This document shows positions 43,938 through 54,905 of a stretch of 59,754 nucleotides of DNA, piece after piece. Positions within the stretch are counted from its first letter, which is position 1. Every line of letters starts with the position of its first letter. This DNA comes from Acidobacteriota bacterium (GTDB lineage Bacteria; Acidobacteriota; Vicinamibacteria; Vicinamibacterales; JAFNAJ01), in the NCBI GenBank assembly GCA_023384575.1, contig JAHDVP010000034.1, positions 1-59,754 on the forward strand, in the 5' to 3' direction. The position numbers were made by a program, and so were the translations under genes. The notes under the pieces are model-generated. The model was not told the origin of the DNA. It worked only from the letters and a program-made list of their open reading frames with translations, and searched no databases.

Positions 43938-45155
43938 CTACTCGTACCTGAGCGCCTCGATGGGGTCGAGGCTGGCGGCGCGGCGCGCCGGATACCACCC
44001 GAAGAACACGCCGACGAGCGCGGCGAAGCCCGCCGCGAGCGCCATCGACTCGGCCGACACCGCGGTCGGCCACTGCATCGTTGCCGTCATCACGCGCGAG
44101 ATCCCCATGCCGATGCCGATGCCCACGAGCCCTCCGATCAGGCTGATGACGATGGCCTCGACGAGGAACTGCAGGAGCACGTGACGCCCCTTGGCGCCGA
44201 CCGCCATGCGCAGCCCGATCTCGCGCGTCCGCTCGGTCACCGACACGAGCATGATGTTCATGATGCCGATGCCCCCGACGAGCAGCGACACGCCCGCGAT
44301 CCCCGCGAGCAGCATCGTCATCGTCCGCGTCGCCTCGCTGCGGACGCTCGCGATTTCCTCGAGCGTCCGCACCATGAAGTCGTCGGGATCGCCGGGCGCG
44401 ATGCGGTGCCGGACGCGCAGTTCGGCGGTGATGCGATCGGCCACCGTCGCCACGTCGGCCGCCGACGCGGCCGATACGGTGATGTTGTTGAGGTGCGTGA
44501 TCCCCAGCAGCTTCTTCTGGACCGTGGTGTACGGGACGAAGAGCGTGTCGTCCTGGTCCTGACCGAACGACCCGGCGCCCTTGCTCGCGAGCACGCCCAC
44601 CACGCGGAACGGCTGGTTGCGCACCCTGATGATCTCACCCGTCGGGTCGACGCCCTCGCCGAAGAGCATCGTCGCCACCGTCGTGCCGAGCACCGCGACC
44701 TTGTTCGCGGTGCGCACGTCGTTCGGGCCGAAGAACATGCCGTCGCGCATCGGCCAGGATCGGATGAGCGGCAGGTCGACGTCGACGCCCTCCACCCGCG
44801 TCGACCAGTTCTGATTGCCGGCCACGAGCTGCGAGCGCGTGTTGACGCTCGCCGACACGTACTGCACGCCGGGCAGCTTCTCGATGGCCTCGGCGTCCTC
44901 AGGCGTCAGCGTGGTCGAGGCGCCCGAGCCCTGGCGTACGCCGCCCATCGTGAAGTTGCCCGCCATCACGGTGATCATGTTCGTGCCGGCCGCCCGGATC
45001 TGATCTTCGATGGTCGCCTGCGCGCCCTTGCCGAGCGCGACCATCGTGATCACGGCGGCCACGCCGATGATCACGCCGAGCATGGTGAGGCTCGTCCGCA
45101 TCTTGTTGCGACCAAGCGCGCCGAGCGCGATCCGGAACGTCATGGCAATCGACAT
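43938..45155 (-). CDS. MacB-type ABC transporter permease
   Basis: A 405-residue permease of the MacB/FtsX group. Helix 1 is near residue 20 (SLTMLGVIIGVAAVITMVAL, with KGAQATIEDQIRAAGTN after it), followed by a periplasmic MacB_PCD domain (~50-270). The FtsX core then has three helices with MLVSVTERTREIGLRMAVGAKGR between helices 2 and 3, and ends PARRAASLDPIEALRYE. Unlike E. coli MacB, the ATPase is a separate gene upstream. It is third in the operon macA-like, ATPase, permease, exporting drugs, peptides or lipids across the cell envelope. Confidence 0.93.
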   Translation of the reverse strand: MSIAMTFRIALGALGRNKMRTSLTMLGVIIGVAAVITMVALGKGAQATIEDQIRAAGTNMITVMAGNFTMGGVRQGSGASTTLTPEDAEAIEKLPGVQYVSASVNTRSQLVAGNQNWSTRVEGVDVDLPLIRSWPMRDGMFFGPNDVRTANKVAVLGTTVATMLFGEGVDPTGEIIRVRNQPFRVVGVLASKGAGSFGQDQDDTLFVPYTTVQKKLLGITHLNNITVSAASAADVATVADRITAELRVRHRIAPGDPDDFMVRTLEEIASVRSEATRTMTMLLAGIAGVSLLVGGIGIMNIMLVSVTERTREIGLRMAVGAKGRHVLLQFLVEAIVISLIGGLVGIGIGMGISRVMTATMQWPTAVSAESMALAAGFAALVGVFFGWYPARRAASLDPIEALRYE

Positions 45156-45166
45156 GTTCGATGACT

Positions 45167-45220
45167 GCTACAGGCTACAGGCTACAGGCTGCAGGCACCA
45201 ACAACCAACAACCAACAACC
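45167..45220. repeat. Tandem heptamers (GCTACAG)3-GCTGCAG and (ACCAACA)3
   Basis: Three exact GCTACAG units and one GCTGCAG unit (45167-45194) are followed by three ACCAACA units (45197-45220 region). Both arrays have a 7 bp period. They occupy most of the 79 bp between the ATPase and permease genes of one operon. Confidence 0.85.
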
Positions 45221-45234
45221 AGCCCCCCGGCCTC

Positions 45235-45963
45235 CTACCCCGATGCGGCCGCCGCCTTCGCGGGAGCCGTGCGCTCGTCCTCGACGACGAGACCGTCACG
45301 AAACCGGATGATCCGCGAGCCGTACCGCGCGATGTCGGGCTCGTGCGTCACGAGCATGATCGTGATGCCACGCTCCTCGTTGAGCGCCTGGAACACGCGC
45401 ATCACCTCGACGCTCGTCTTCGTGTCGAGATTCCCCGTCGGCTCGTCGGCGAGGATGAGCGACGGGTCGTTGATGAGCGCCCGCGCGATCGCGACCCGTT
45501 GCTGCTGCCCACCCGAGAGCTGGCTCGGGGTGTGGTGCGCACGGTCGGCGAGCCCCACCATCTCGAGTGCCGCCCTCGCCCGCCTGTGCCGCTCGGTCGC
45601 CGTGCTCCGCCTGCCGTTGTAGAGCAGCGGCAGCTCCACGTTGTCGAGGGCCGTCGTCCGCGCCAGGAGGTTGAACCCCTGGAACACGAAGCCGATCTGC
45701 GCGTTGCGCACCACCGCCAGGTCGTCGCGCGAGAGGTTAGACACCTCGCGCCCGCCGAGGACGTATCGTCCGGCTGAAGGGCGATCGAGACACCCGACGA
45801 TGTGCATGAACGTCGACTTGCCCGAGCCGGACGGTCCGATGACCGAGACGAATTCGCCGGCCTCGATGTCGAGCGAGACGCCGCGCAGCGCGTGCACCTC
45901 GACATCACCCGTGTGATACACCTTGCGCAGGTCGCGCACGCTGATGAGCGGCGTCGCGCTCAT
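45235..45963 (-). CDS. ABC transporter ATP-binding protein (MacB/LolD type)
   Basis: A 242-residue nucleotide-binding subunit. Walker A is GPSGSGKST (43-51), the Q-loop lies in GFVFQGFNLLARTT, the signature is QLSGGQQQRVAIARAL near 145, Walker B is LILADEPTGNLD near 168, and the switch His is in LVTHEPDIA. It pairs with the separate permease downstream and the periplasmic adaptor upstream. ATG at 45963 overlaps the adaptor stop by 4 bp; the frame upstream of it is antisense-like and not coding. Confidence 0.95.
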   Translation of the reverse strand: MSATPLISVRDLRKVYHTGDVEVHALRGVSLDIEAGEFVSVIGPSGSGKSTFMHIVGCLDRPSAGRYVLGGREVSNLSRDDLAVVRNAQIGFVFQGFNLLARTTALDNVELPLLYNGRRSTATERHRRARAALEMVGLADRAHHTPSQLSGGQQQRVAIARALINDPSLILADEPTGNLDTKTSVEVMRVFQALNEERGITIMLVTHEPDIARYGSRIIRFRDGLVVEDERTAPAKAAAASG

Positions 45964-47765
45964 CGGCGTCCCGTGCCTCCGCGTTGCGGCGGCCCCATGG
46001 GCCCCATGAGCGGATTGCCGGTGGCGCCGCCGGTCGGCCGCTGCGCGGCCTGCTGGCCCGTCACGACGTTGGTCACGAGCCGCGTGCCCTCCGCGAGCTC
46101 GTCGCTCAGCAGCTCGGTGAACTGGCCGTCGGTGATGCCGAGCCGCACACGCACCGGCGTCAGCCTGCCGTCGGTCTCGAGCCACACGCGCGCGAAGCTC
46201 ACCTGCGGCGGCAGGGGGCCGAAAAGCGCATCGATGGTGGTGGCGCCGCCTGAGGCCGTCGTGGCACGCGGCGGCGTCGAGGCCACGCGCGCCGGCTGGG
46301 CCCCCTGACCGGCCGGCCGGCCCACGGCCTCGCCAGAAGCGCCTCCGGCGCTCGCCTCGCGTCCCTCGGCCGCCATCCTCGCCTGACGCTGGCGGCGCCG
46401 CTCCTCGCGCTGCTCGGGCGTCAGGTTCGCCAACGCCCAGGGACCGCGGCCGGCACCGCCGCCCGGACCGAATCCGCCGGGCCCGCCGGCGACCTCACCG
46501 GAGGGACGGCCGCCCTGTCCATCGTTTCGCGCGGCGCGTTCGCCCGCGGCCGCGGCGTCTGGTCCGGAACCCCCCGCCCTCTGCGGCCCCATCCGCGGAC
46601 CCGGCCGGCTGTCGGACGACGTCCGGTTGGCGTCCGCGCCCTGGGCGCCAGAGGCCGTCGCCACCGGCCGGGGCACCGGCTCGGTCGGGAGGGACGGCGC
46701 TGGCGCCGCCGCCTCCGCGGGCTCCATTGCGGCCGCATTGTCCCCGGCCCCTCGACCAGGACGCTCCATCGGCAGCTCCGGCGGCTCCTGCCCGAGGGCC
46801 GCGAAGACATCCGTGCTCGGCCGGAAGCGCAGCGCCATCGTCGGCACGCGCAGCACCTGCTGCCGGTTCGCGACTTCGATGGTGACGTTCGCCGTGAGCC
46901 CCGGCTTCAGCTTCAACTCGGGGTTCGGCACGTCGATGACGACCGAGTAGGTGACCACGTTCTGCTGGATCACCGGGTTCAGCCTGACCTGCACGACCGA
47001 TCCGCGGAACTCCTCGTTCGGGTACGCGTCGACGCGGAATCGCACGACCTGCTGCGGCCGGATGCGCCCGACGTCGGCTTCGTCGATGCTGGCGTTGACC
47101 TGCATCTTGGTGAGGTCGGCCGCGATCACGAACAGCGTCGGCGCCTGCAGGCTGGCCGCGACCGTCTGACCCACGTCGACGTTGCGGGCGATCACGATGC
47201 CGTCGATGGGCGCGGTGATGACCGTGTGTTCGAGGTTGACCTGCGCCTGGTTGAGGCTCGCCCTGGCCTGCACGACCTGGGCCTCACTCGAACGCAGCTG
47301 CGCCCGCGCCGCCCTGACCGCGACCTCGGCGGCTTCGAGCTCGGTCGCTGGAATGAGACCCCGCTTCGACAGCTCCCGTGCGCGGTTCAGTCGCACCTCG
47401 CTGTCACCGAGCCCGACCTCGAGGCGCTCGACCTCCGCCTCGGCCCGCACGAGGTTGGCGCGCGCCTGCTCGACCTGCGTCTCGAAGAGCGAGGGGTCGA
47501 GTCGAGCGACGACCTGGCCCTGGCGGACGATCGAGTTGAAGTCGGCGTACAGGTCCTGCACGGTGCCCGACACCTGCGTGCCGACCTGGACGGTCGTCAC
47601 GGCCTCGAGCGTGCCGGTGGCGCCGACGCTCTCGACGATGTCGCCGCGCGAGATGGTCTGCGTCTGGATTTCGGGTTTCGGGTCGGTGCGGCGGGCGTAG
47701 TAGACCCCGGACGCGAGCCCGACTCCCACCACCAACACCGTCGCCCACGTGAACACGCGCCTCAT
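45960..47765 (-). CDS. MacA-type periplasmic adaptor with low-complexity insert
   Basis: A 601-residue membrane-fusion protein. A single N-terminal helix (residues ~5-24) anchors it. The lipoyl half-motifs are VGATGTLEAVTTVQVGTQVSG (blocks) and ITAPIDGIVIARNVDVGQTV, flanking a coiled coil (~85-175) with VEQARANLVRAEAEVERLEVG. The beta-barrel follows, with VVTYSVVIDVPNPELKLKPGLTANVTI. Between the strand LRVPTMALRFRP and the final VWLETDGRLTPVRVRLGITDGQ lies an unusual ~195-residue insert (about 315-510), rich in Ala, Gly, Pro and Arg, which makes the protein much longer than the usual ~370-420. It heads the efflux operon. Confidence 0.92.
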   Translation of the reverse strand: MRRVFTWATVLVVGVGLASGVYYARRTDPKPEIQTQTISRGDIVESVGATGTLEAVTTVQVGTQVSGTVQDLYADFNSIVRQGQVVARLDPSLFETQVEQARANLVRAEAEVERLEVGLGDSEVRLNRARELSKRGLIPATELEAAEVAVRAARAQLRSSEAQVVQARASLNQAQVNLEHTVITAPIDGIVIARNVDVGQTVAASLQAPTLFVIAADLTKMQVNASIDEADVGRIRPQQVVRFRVDAYPNEEFRGSVVQVRLNPVIQQNVVTYSVVIDVPNPELKLKPGLTANVTIEVANRQQVLRVPTMALRFRPSTDVFAALGQEPPELPMERPGRGAGDNAAAMEPAEAAAPAPSLPTEPVPRPVATASGAQGADANRTSSDSRPGPRMGPQRAGGSGPDAAAAGERAARNDGQGGRPSGEVAGGPGGFGPGGGAGRGPWALANLTPEQREERRRQRQARMAAEGREASAGGASGEAVGRPAGQGAQPARVASTPPRATTASGGATTIDALFGPLPPQVSFARVWLETDGRLTPVRVRLGITDGQFTELLSDELAEGTRLVTNVVTGQQAAQRPTGGATGNPLMGPMGPPQRGGTGRR

Positions 47766-47875
47766 CGTCTGTGCCTGCCTCCGGCGCCGGCAACCGCGAC
47801 GCCCTCTACTGAGCCATTACGACGAGGGTATGGCAGACGCGTAGCGGGACGGTGAAGATTCTGTGGCGGCCGGCG

Positions 47876-48937
47876 CTACCGGACCGCCGCGAGCTCTTCC
47901 TCGATGATCTGGACGAAGGCGTCGAAGGGCTGGGCCCCCGAGAGCATGCGGCCGTTGATGAAGAAGGCCGGAGTGCCGTCAGCGCCCAGGCGAGAGGCCT
48001 CCTCGATGTCGCGCTGGATGGCGGCGCGGTGACGGCCATCGGCGAGGCACGCCGTGAACGTGGCGAGATCGACGCCGACATCGCGCGCAATGGCGGTGAG
48101 CCGCTCGTCGGACACGTCGTTGCCCGAGGCGAACAGCCGCTCGCGGTACTCCCAGAACCGGCCCTGGTCGTTGGCGCACCGAGCGGCTTCGGCCGCACGC
48201 CGCGCGTTCGGGTGCAGCCCGTCGAGCGGCAGGTCCTTGAAGACGTGCCGCACGCGGTCGCCGTATCGCTCGAGGAGCCGCGTCAGCGTGGGCTGGACCT
48301 GGCGGCAGAACGGGCAGTGGAAGTCGGTGAACTCGACGAGCGTGACCTGGGCGTCGGCCGGCCCGCGCGAGGGGGCCCCCTCGGTCGACACGGACGCCCG
48401 CCGGACGGTCGGGCGAGGCAGGAGCAGCTCGACCGGCGTCGACTCGCGCAGCCGTTCGACGAGCGCGTTCCGCGCTGCCGCCTCCCGCTGGTCCTCGAGG
48501 TAGGCCCGGATCTGGTCCTTGATGTTGGCCTGGTCGGGCAGGCGCGCCTTGTTGGTCTCGTAGAAGGCGTCGACGTCGGCATCGCCGACCGGCGCCACCT
48601 TGCCCGCGATCTCGCGCTCGACGAGCTGGCTGGTGGCGATGCCCTGGCGGGCGGCCTCGCGTGCCAGCAATCGCTCCGCGACGAGGTTGTCGAGACGCTG
48701 ACGCCGCCTCTCGTAGATCTGCTGCTCGAGCCGCGCGAGCGCGGCCCCGAGTGCCGCGTCGAGCTCGCCGGCCGTGATGACCTCGTCGCCGACCCTGGCT
48801 ACGACGGTGCTGCCGTCGACGGGGGGTGGGGCCCCGGCAGACGACGACTGGGCGCCAGTCGTGACGAACATGACGGCCGCGGCGCCAACACCGAGCAGGG
48901 CGGCACCGAGCAGTGAGTACCGGGCGGTCGAGGACAT
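47876..48937 (-). CDS. Secreted SurA_N-DsbA-type thiol oxidoreductase
   Basis: A 353-residue exported protein. An N-terminal helix (~8-30) is a signal or anchor. Residues ~45-165 resemble the SurA N-terminal chaperone domain (VVARVGDEVITAGELDAAL, LVAERLLAREAARQGI). From ~190 a DsbA/thioredoxin domain begins with VTLVEFTDFHCPFCRQVQPTL, whose CPFC is the redox centre. HVFKDLPLDGLHPNA, AARCANDQGRFWEYRERLF and the cis-Pro loop GTPAFFINGRM follow. It likely makes or repairs disulfides while holding unfolded clients in the periplasm. The start is set at 48937, because the ATG at 48949 overlaps the predicted -10 box. Confidence 0.85.
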   Translation of the reverse strand: MSSTARYSLLGAALLGVGAAAVMFVTTGAQSSSAGAPPPVDGSTVVARVGDEVITAGELDAALGAALARLEQQIYERRRQRLDNLVAERLLAREAARQGIATSQLVEREIAGKVAPVGDADVDAFYETNKARLPDQANIKDQIRAYLEDQREAAARNALVERLRESTPVELLLPRPTVRRASVSTEGAPSRGPADAQVTLVEFTDFHCPFCRQVQPTLTRLLERYGDRVRHVFKDLPLDGLHPNARRAAEAARCANDQGRFWEYRERLFASGNDVSDERLTAIARDVGVDLATFTACLADGRHRAAIQRDIEEASRLGADGTPAFFINGRMLSGAQPFDAFVQIIEEELAAVR

Positions 48938-48947
48938 GAGCCCTGCC

Positions 48948-48976
48948 ATCTTTTCAGGAAGCCGACCCGCTGTCAA
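48948..48976 (-). promoter_or_regulatory. Promoter of the DsbA-like gene
   Basis: On the minus strand TTGACA (48976-48971) and AAAGAT (48953-48948) are 17 bp apart. The -10 box includes the AT of the upstream in-frame ATG at 48949, so that codon is probably not transcribed. The ATG at 48937 lies 10 nt after the box. Confidence 0.55.
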
Positions 48977-49054
48977 AGCTCGTGCGGTGGGCGACGTGTC
49001 GCGCCTGCGGCGGAGCGGCGCCAGACGAGAGCCACGCGACAGCAGGATTGGGGG

Positions 49055-49060
49055 TATCCT
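49055..49060 (+). promoter_or_regulatory. -10 box TATCCT, 8 nt before the glgX start
   Basis: TATCCT is separated from the ATG at 49069 by 8 nt that contain no Shine-Dalgarno sequence. A leaderless transcript is likely. No clear -35 box is seen. Confidence 0.5.
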
Positions 49061-49068
49061 AGCGCCGC

Positions 49069-51246
<2,178 letters not shown>

Positions 51247-51262
51247 GGACGACCCCGTGCGG

Positions 51263-51268
51263 TATGCT
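51263..51268 (+). promoter_or_regulatory. -10 box TATGCT before the PBP gene
   Basis: TATGCT lies in the 55 bp gap after glgX. It would give a leader of roughly 25 nt before the ATG at 51302. No clear Shine-Dalgarno sequence is present. Confidence 0.4.
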
Positions 51269-51301
51269 GGGATCGGGTGATTCCTGGTGCCCGCAGCCGT
51301 C

Positions 51302-53716
51302 ATGCCTCAGCTCCTCATCCGGTTCCTCGGCCGCGTGTCGTCGCGCCTCGCGCGGCTCGCCGCCGGCCGTCCGGTCCTCGTGGCGGCCGGCGTGACGGCT
51401 CTCGCGCTCCCGGCCTGGAGCGTCGCCCTCTTCCTCGCCTGGCTCACCTGGGACATCGCCTGGACGCTGCCCGGCCGCGACGACCTGCAGGGCGTGGCGA
51501 AGATGGCGCAGGCGACGACCATCTACGACGCCGACGACCAGCCCATCTTCACCATCTTCAAGGAACAGCGCATCGAGGTGCCGATCGATCGCGTCTCGCC
51601 GCGCCTCATCGAGGCGGTCGTGGCCATCGAGGATCAGCGGTTCTTCGATCACCGTGGCGTCGACCTCGTGCGGGTGGCCGCGGCCGCGCTCGCCAACCTG
51701 CGCGAGCGGCGGGCCGCCCAGGGCGGGAGCACCATCACGCAGCAGCTCGCGCGACAGAGCTTCCTCACCCCCGACAAGACGATCCGGCGGAAGCTGAAGG
51801 AGATCCTGGTCGCCTCACAGCTCGAGCACTCGTTCTCGAAGGACGAGATTCTCGAGATGTACCTGAACAAGGTGTACTTCGGCGACGGCTTCTACGGTGT
51901 CGAAGCGGCCTCGCTCGGGTACTTCGACAAGCACGCGGCGGAGCTCGACGTCGCCGAGGCGGCGCTGCTCGCCGGGCTCATCCAGTCGCCCTCGGCGTAT
52001 GCGCCCACCGGCAACCGCGCCCGGGCCCTCGCACGGCGGCGCGTCGTGCTCAACGCCATGCACGAGATGGGCGCGATCGACCGCGAGACGCTCGAGCGCG
52101 CGCGGGAGGTCGAGCCGGTGCTGCGCAGCCGCTTCCGGCCCGACGAGCCGTTCGGCCTCTACGCGAAGGAGCAGATCCGCCGCGATCTCGTCGAGCGCTT
52201 CGGGTGGGAGCGGGTATCGCAAGGTGGCCTCCGCGTGTACTCGACCATCGACGCCGGCCTCCAACAGCAGGTCGAGCGCGCCGTCGAAGCCGCCCTCGTG
52301 CGGATCGAGTCGCGGCCGGCGTTCCGGCACCCTTCGCGTGTGGCCGTCGCGCAACCCGCGGACGACCAGGCCCCCGACTACCTGCAGGCCGCCGTCGTCG
52401 TCCTCGACGCCGCGACCGGTCACGTGCGGGCGATGGTCGGCGGCCGCGATTTTCGCGAGAGCCGGTTCAACCGCGCGGTGCAGGCGCGGCGCCAGCCCGG
52501 CTCGGCATTCAAGCCGTTCGTCTTCGCCGCCGCCATCGAGTCGCGGCGCTTCACGCCGGCCTCGCTCGTCACCGGGCTCGACGAGGCCCTGCTCACCGGC
52601 GACGGCGAGTGGATGCCCGAGGACGAGCACCTCACGACCACGGAGATGACGCTGCGGACGGCGCTCCGCACCTCGAGCAACCGCGCCGCCGTGCGCCTGC
52701 TGCAGCAGGTCGGCATCACCGAGGCCGTGCGGCAGGCCGACGGCTTCGCCGTCGGACCCGTGCCCGCCGTGCCGTCGCTGGCGCTTGGCGCGGGCGAGGT
52801 CACGCTGCAGTCGCTGACCACGGCCTTCGCGGCTTTCGCCAACGGCGGACTGGTCAACCGCCCGGTGCTCGTGCGGCGCGTCGAAGATGCCGACGGCGCG
52901 CTCCTCGCGAGCGCCGACGAGGCGCCGCAGCGGGCCGTCTCGGCGCAGACGGCGTTTCTCGTCGCGAACATGCTCGCCGACGTCGTCAACGCGGGGACGG
53001 GCTACCGCGCCCGGCAGAGTGGGTTCACCCTGCCCGCCGCCGGCAAGACCGGCACGACCAACGACTACAAGGACGCCTGGTTCGTCGGCTTCACGCCCCG
53101 CGTGGTCGCGGGCGTCTGGATCGGGTTCGACCAGCCGCGGACGATCCTGCCTGGCGGCTACGCCGGCGACCTCGCGGTGCCGCTGTGGGCGGCGATCATG
53201 CGCGCGGCCACCGCCGGAGACCCCGCCACGTGGGTCGAGCGTCCCGAAGGGGTCGTCGCCGCCCAGGTGTGCCGCCTGTCGGGCAAGCTGCCGGCCGCCG
53301 GATGCGGGGAGGTGGAGGTGGTGTCCGACACGGGCGAGGTGAACCTCCGGTCGATGATCTACACCGAGTACTTCCTCCGCGGCACCGTGCCCGACGAGAC
53401 GTGCGCCCTCCACACGCGGCGGTCGTTCTGGGAGCGACTGGCCGGGGTGTTCAAGGGGCAGGACACGCCGGCCCCTGTGAGGGCGAGTGACGTCGGCGTA
53501 CCGATTGTCGGCCCGCCGCTCTCACCGCCGGAGGCCCCCCCGCCCGCTCGCGTCGAGGCCGCCGAGGCTGCGGTCGAACCCGAGGCGCCGCCAGCGAAGA
53601 AACGCGGCTTCTGGGGGCGCCTGTTCGGCCGGCGCGGCAAACCCGACGACGCCGGCAGGCCCTCCGGGGCGACGGCCCCGCCGCCGACGCCGACGCCCCG
53701 CCCCCGGCCGCAGTGA
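51302..53716 (+). CDS. Class A penicillin-binding protein (PBP1a type)
   Basis: An 804-residue bifunctional peptidoglycan synthase with one N-terminal helix (~25-50). The GT51 transglycosylase domain has the catalytic Glu in AIEDQRFFDHRGVD (~108), GGSTITQQLARQ, KEILVASQLEHSFSKDEILEMYLNKVYFG (in blocks) and GLIQSPSAYAP. The transpeptidase domain has the SxxK motif in QPGSAFKPFVF (~400), SSN in LRTSSNRAA and KTGTTNDYKDAWF (~581). After it, a 150-residue Pro/Ala tail includes a basic amphipathic block, KKRGFWGRLFGRRGK, which could touch membrane or DNA. GTG at 51287 is an alternative start. Confidence 0.94.
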   Translation: MPQLLIRFLGRVSSRLARLAAGRPVLVAAGVTALALPAWSVALFLAWLTWDIAWTLPGRDDLQGVAKMAQATTIYDADDQPIFTIFKEQRIEVPIDRVSPRLIEAVVAIEDQRFFDHRGVDLVRVAAAALANLRERRAAQGGSTITQQLARQSFLTPDKTIRRKLKEILVASQLEHSFSKDEILEMYLNKVYFGDGFYGVEAASLGYFDKHAAELDVAEAALLAGLIQSPSAYAPTGNRARALARRRVVLNAMHEMGAIDRETLERAREVEPVLRSRFRPDEPFGLYAKEQIRRDLVERFGWERVSQGGLRVYSTIDAGLQQQVERAVEAALVRIESRPAFRHPSRVAVAQPADDQAPDYLQAAVVVLDAATGHVRAMVGGRDFRESRFNRAVQARRQPGSAFKPFVFAAAIESRRFTPASLVTGLDEALLTGDGEWMPEDEHLTTTEMTLRTALRTSSNRAAVRLLQQVGITEAVRQADGFAVGPVPAVPSLALGAGEVTLQSLTTAFAAFANGGLVNRPVLVRRVEDADGALLASADEAPQRAVSAQTAFLVANMLADVVNAGTGYRARQSGFTLPAAGKTGTTNDYKDAWFVGFTPRVVAGVWIGFDQPRTILPGGYAGDLAVPLWAAIMRAATAGDPATWVERPEGVVAAQVCRLSGKLPAAGCGEVEVVSDTGEVNLRSMIYTEYFLRGTVPDETCALHTRRSFWERLAGVFKGQDTPAPVRASDVGVPIVGPPLSPPEAPPPARVEAAEAAVEPEAPPAKKRGFWGRLFGRRGKPDDAGRPSGATAPPPTPTPRPRPQ

Positions 53717-53807
53717 ACCTGCGCCCGGTTGCACCACGTGGCCCATCGTCTGGGTCCTCCCGCACCCCGTCCGGCCCCCGTGATACGATCTCGTGACACG
53801 TCGGGCC

Positions 53808-54878
53808 ATGCGGTTTCGCGATTTGATCGGGCACGAGCCCCTCGTTCGTTTGCTGGCGCGCGCGGTCGGTCGGGGCACGCTCCCCCCGAGCCTGATCTTC
53901 GCGGGACCTGAGGGGGTGGGCAAGCGCACGGCCGCACTGGCGCTTGCGCACGTGCTCAACTGCGAGACACCCCTGGCCCCCGGCGGGGCCGAGGCTGACG
54001 GGCTGGCGACCGACGCCTGTGGCGCCTGTGCGACTTGCCGGCGAATCGGACGCTACATCGAGGCGTCGAGCCATGGCCGGGAGTTCGCGCTCGACTGCCT
54101 CGTCTGGGTGCAACCCGACGAGAAGCAGTCGATCAAGATCGAGGCCGTGCGCGACGTGATCCGGCGGGTGGGGTTCAGGCCGTTCGACGGGCGCCGGCGC
54201 GTGGTGGTCATCGATGAGGCCGACACGCTCGAGGTGCCCGCGCAGCAGGCGCTGCTCAAGAGCCTCGAGGAGCCACCGGCGGCCACCGTCTTCGTGCTGG
54301 TGACGGCGCGACCCGATGCGCTGCTCGCCACCATCCGGTCGCGCTGTCGCAGGTTGCGGTTCGGCCCGCTCCCGGCCGATACCGTGGCGAGGGCCCTCGT
54401 CGAGCGGTTCGGGTCTGCCTCCGAGGACGCGTCGGCCGCGGCAAGCGTGTCGGGTGGGAGCCTCGGGCGGGCGCTGGTGCGGGGCTCGGCCGAGGCCGCG
54501 GGCATCAGGGCCGTCGCGACGGAATTCGTCGACCGCGTCGTGCAGGCTGGTGACGACGTCACCGAACGCCTTCGCGCGGCGCAGACGCTTCTCTCACGGG
54601 AAGGTGAAGCTCGGAAGGGCTCCCTCTCGCGTGTGCAGATAGGCGAGCGCCTCGAGGCCCTCGCCTCGCTCGCACGAGACCTCGGTCTCGTGGCAACCAG
54701 CGCGGACCCCCGGTGGCTCGCCAACGCCGATCTCGCCGAGTGGACGGCCACCGTCGCGACGGTCATGGGCAGCCAACGGGCGCACCGCGCGTTTTCGACC
54801 GTCGATCGGGCCGGGGTCGCCCTGGGCCGGAACGTGGGGTTCAAGAACCTCGCCGACTGGCTCGCCTGTCATCTCTGA
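53808..54878 (+). CDS. holB: DNA polymerase III delta' subunit
   Basis: A 356-residue clamp-loader subunit. FRDLIGHEPLVRLLARA is the entry motif, GPEGVGKRTAALALA the P-loop, and a Cys cluster (NCET, then CGACATCRRI) the zinc module typical of delta'/gamma proteins. Next come VVVIDEADTLEVPAQQALLKSLEEPPA, with Walker B and the LLKxLEEPP block, and SRCRRLRFGPL with the SRC sensor motif. ATG at 53808; an in-frame GTG at 53793 is only 3 nt after a TACGAT -10-like box and is unlikely. The order holB followed by a PSP1-domain gene is also seen in Firmicutes. Confidence 0.93.
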   Translation: MRFRDLIGHEPLVRLLARAVGRGTLPPSLIFAGPEGVGKRTAALALAHVLNCETPLAPGGAEADGLATDACGACATCRRIGRYIEASSHGREFALDCLVWVQPDEKQSIKIEAVRDVIRRVGFRPFDGRRRVVVIDEADTLEVPAQQALLKSLEEPPAATVFVLVTARPDALLATIRSRCRRLRFGPLPADTVARALVERFGSASEDASAAASVSGGSLGRALVRGSAEAAGIRAVATEFVDRVVQAGDDVTERLRAAQTLLSREGEARKGSLSRVQIGERLEALASLARDLGLVATSADPRWLANADLAEWTATVATVMGSQRAHRAFSTVDRAGVALGRNVGFKNLADWLACHL

Positions 54879-54905
54879 CCTCCGCCCGGTCGGTCGGCGA
54901 CATAG

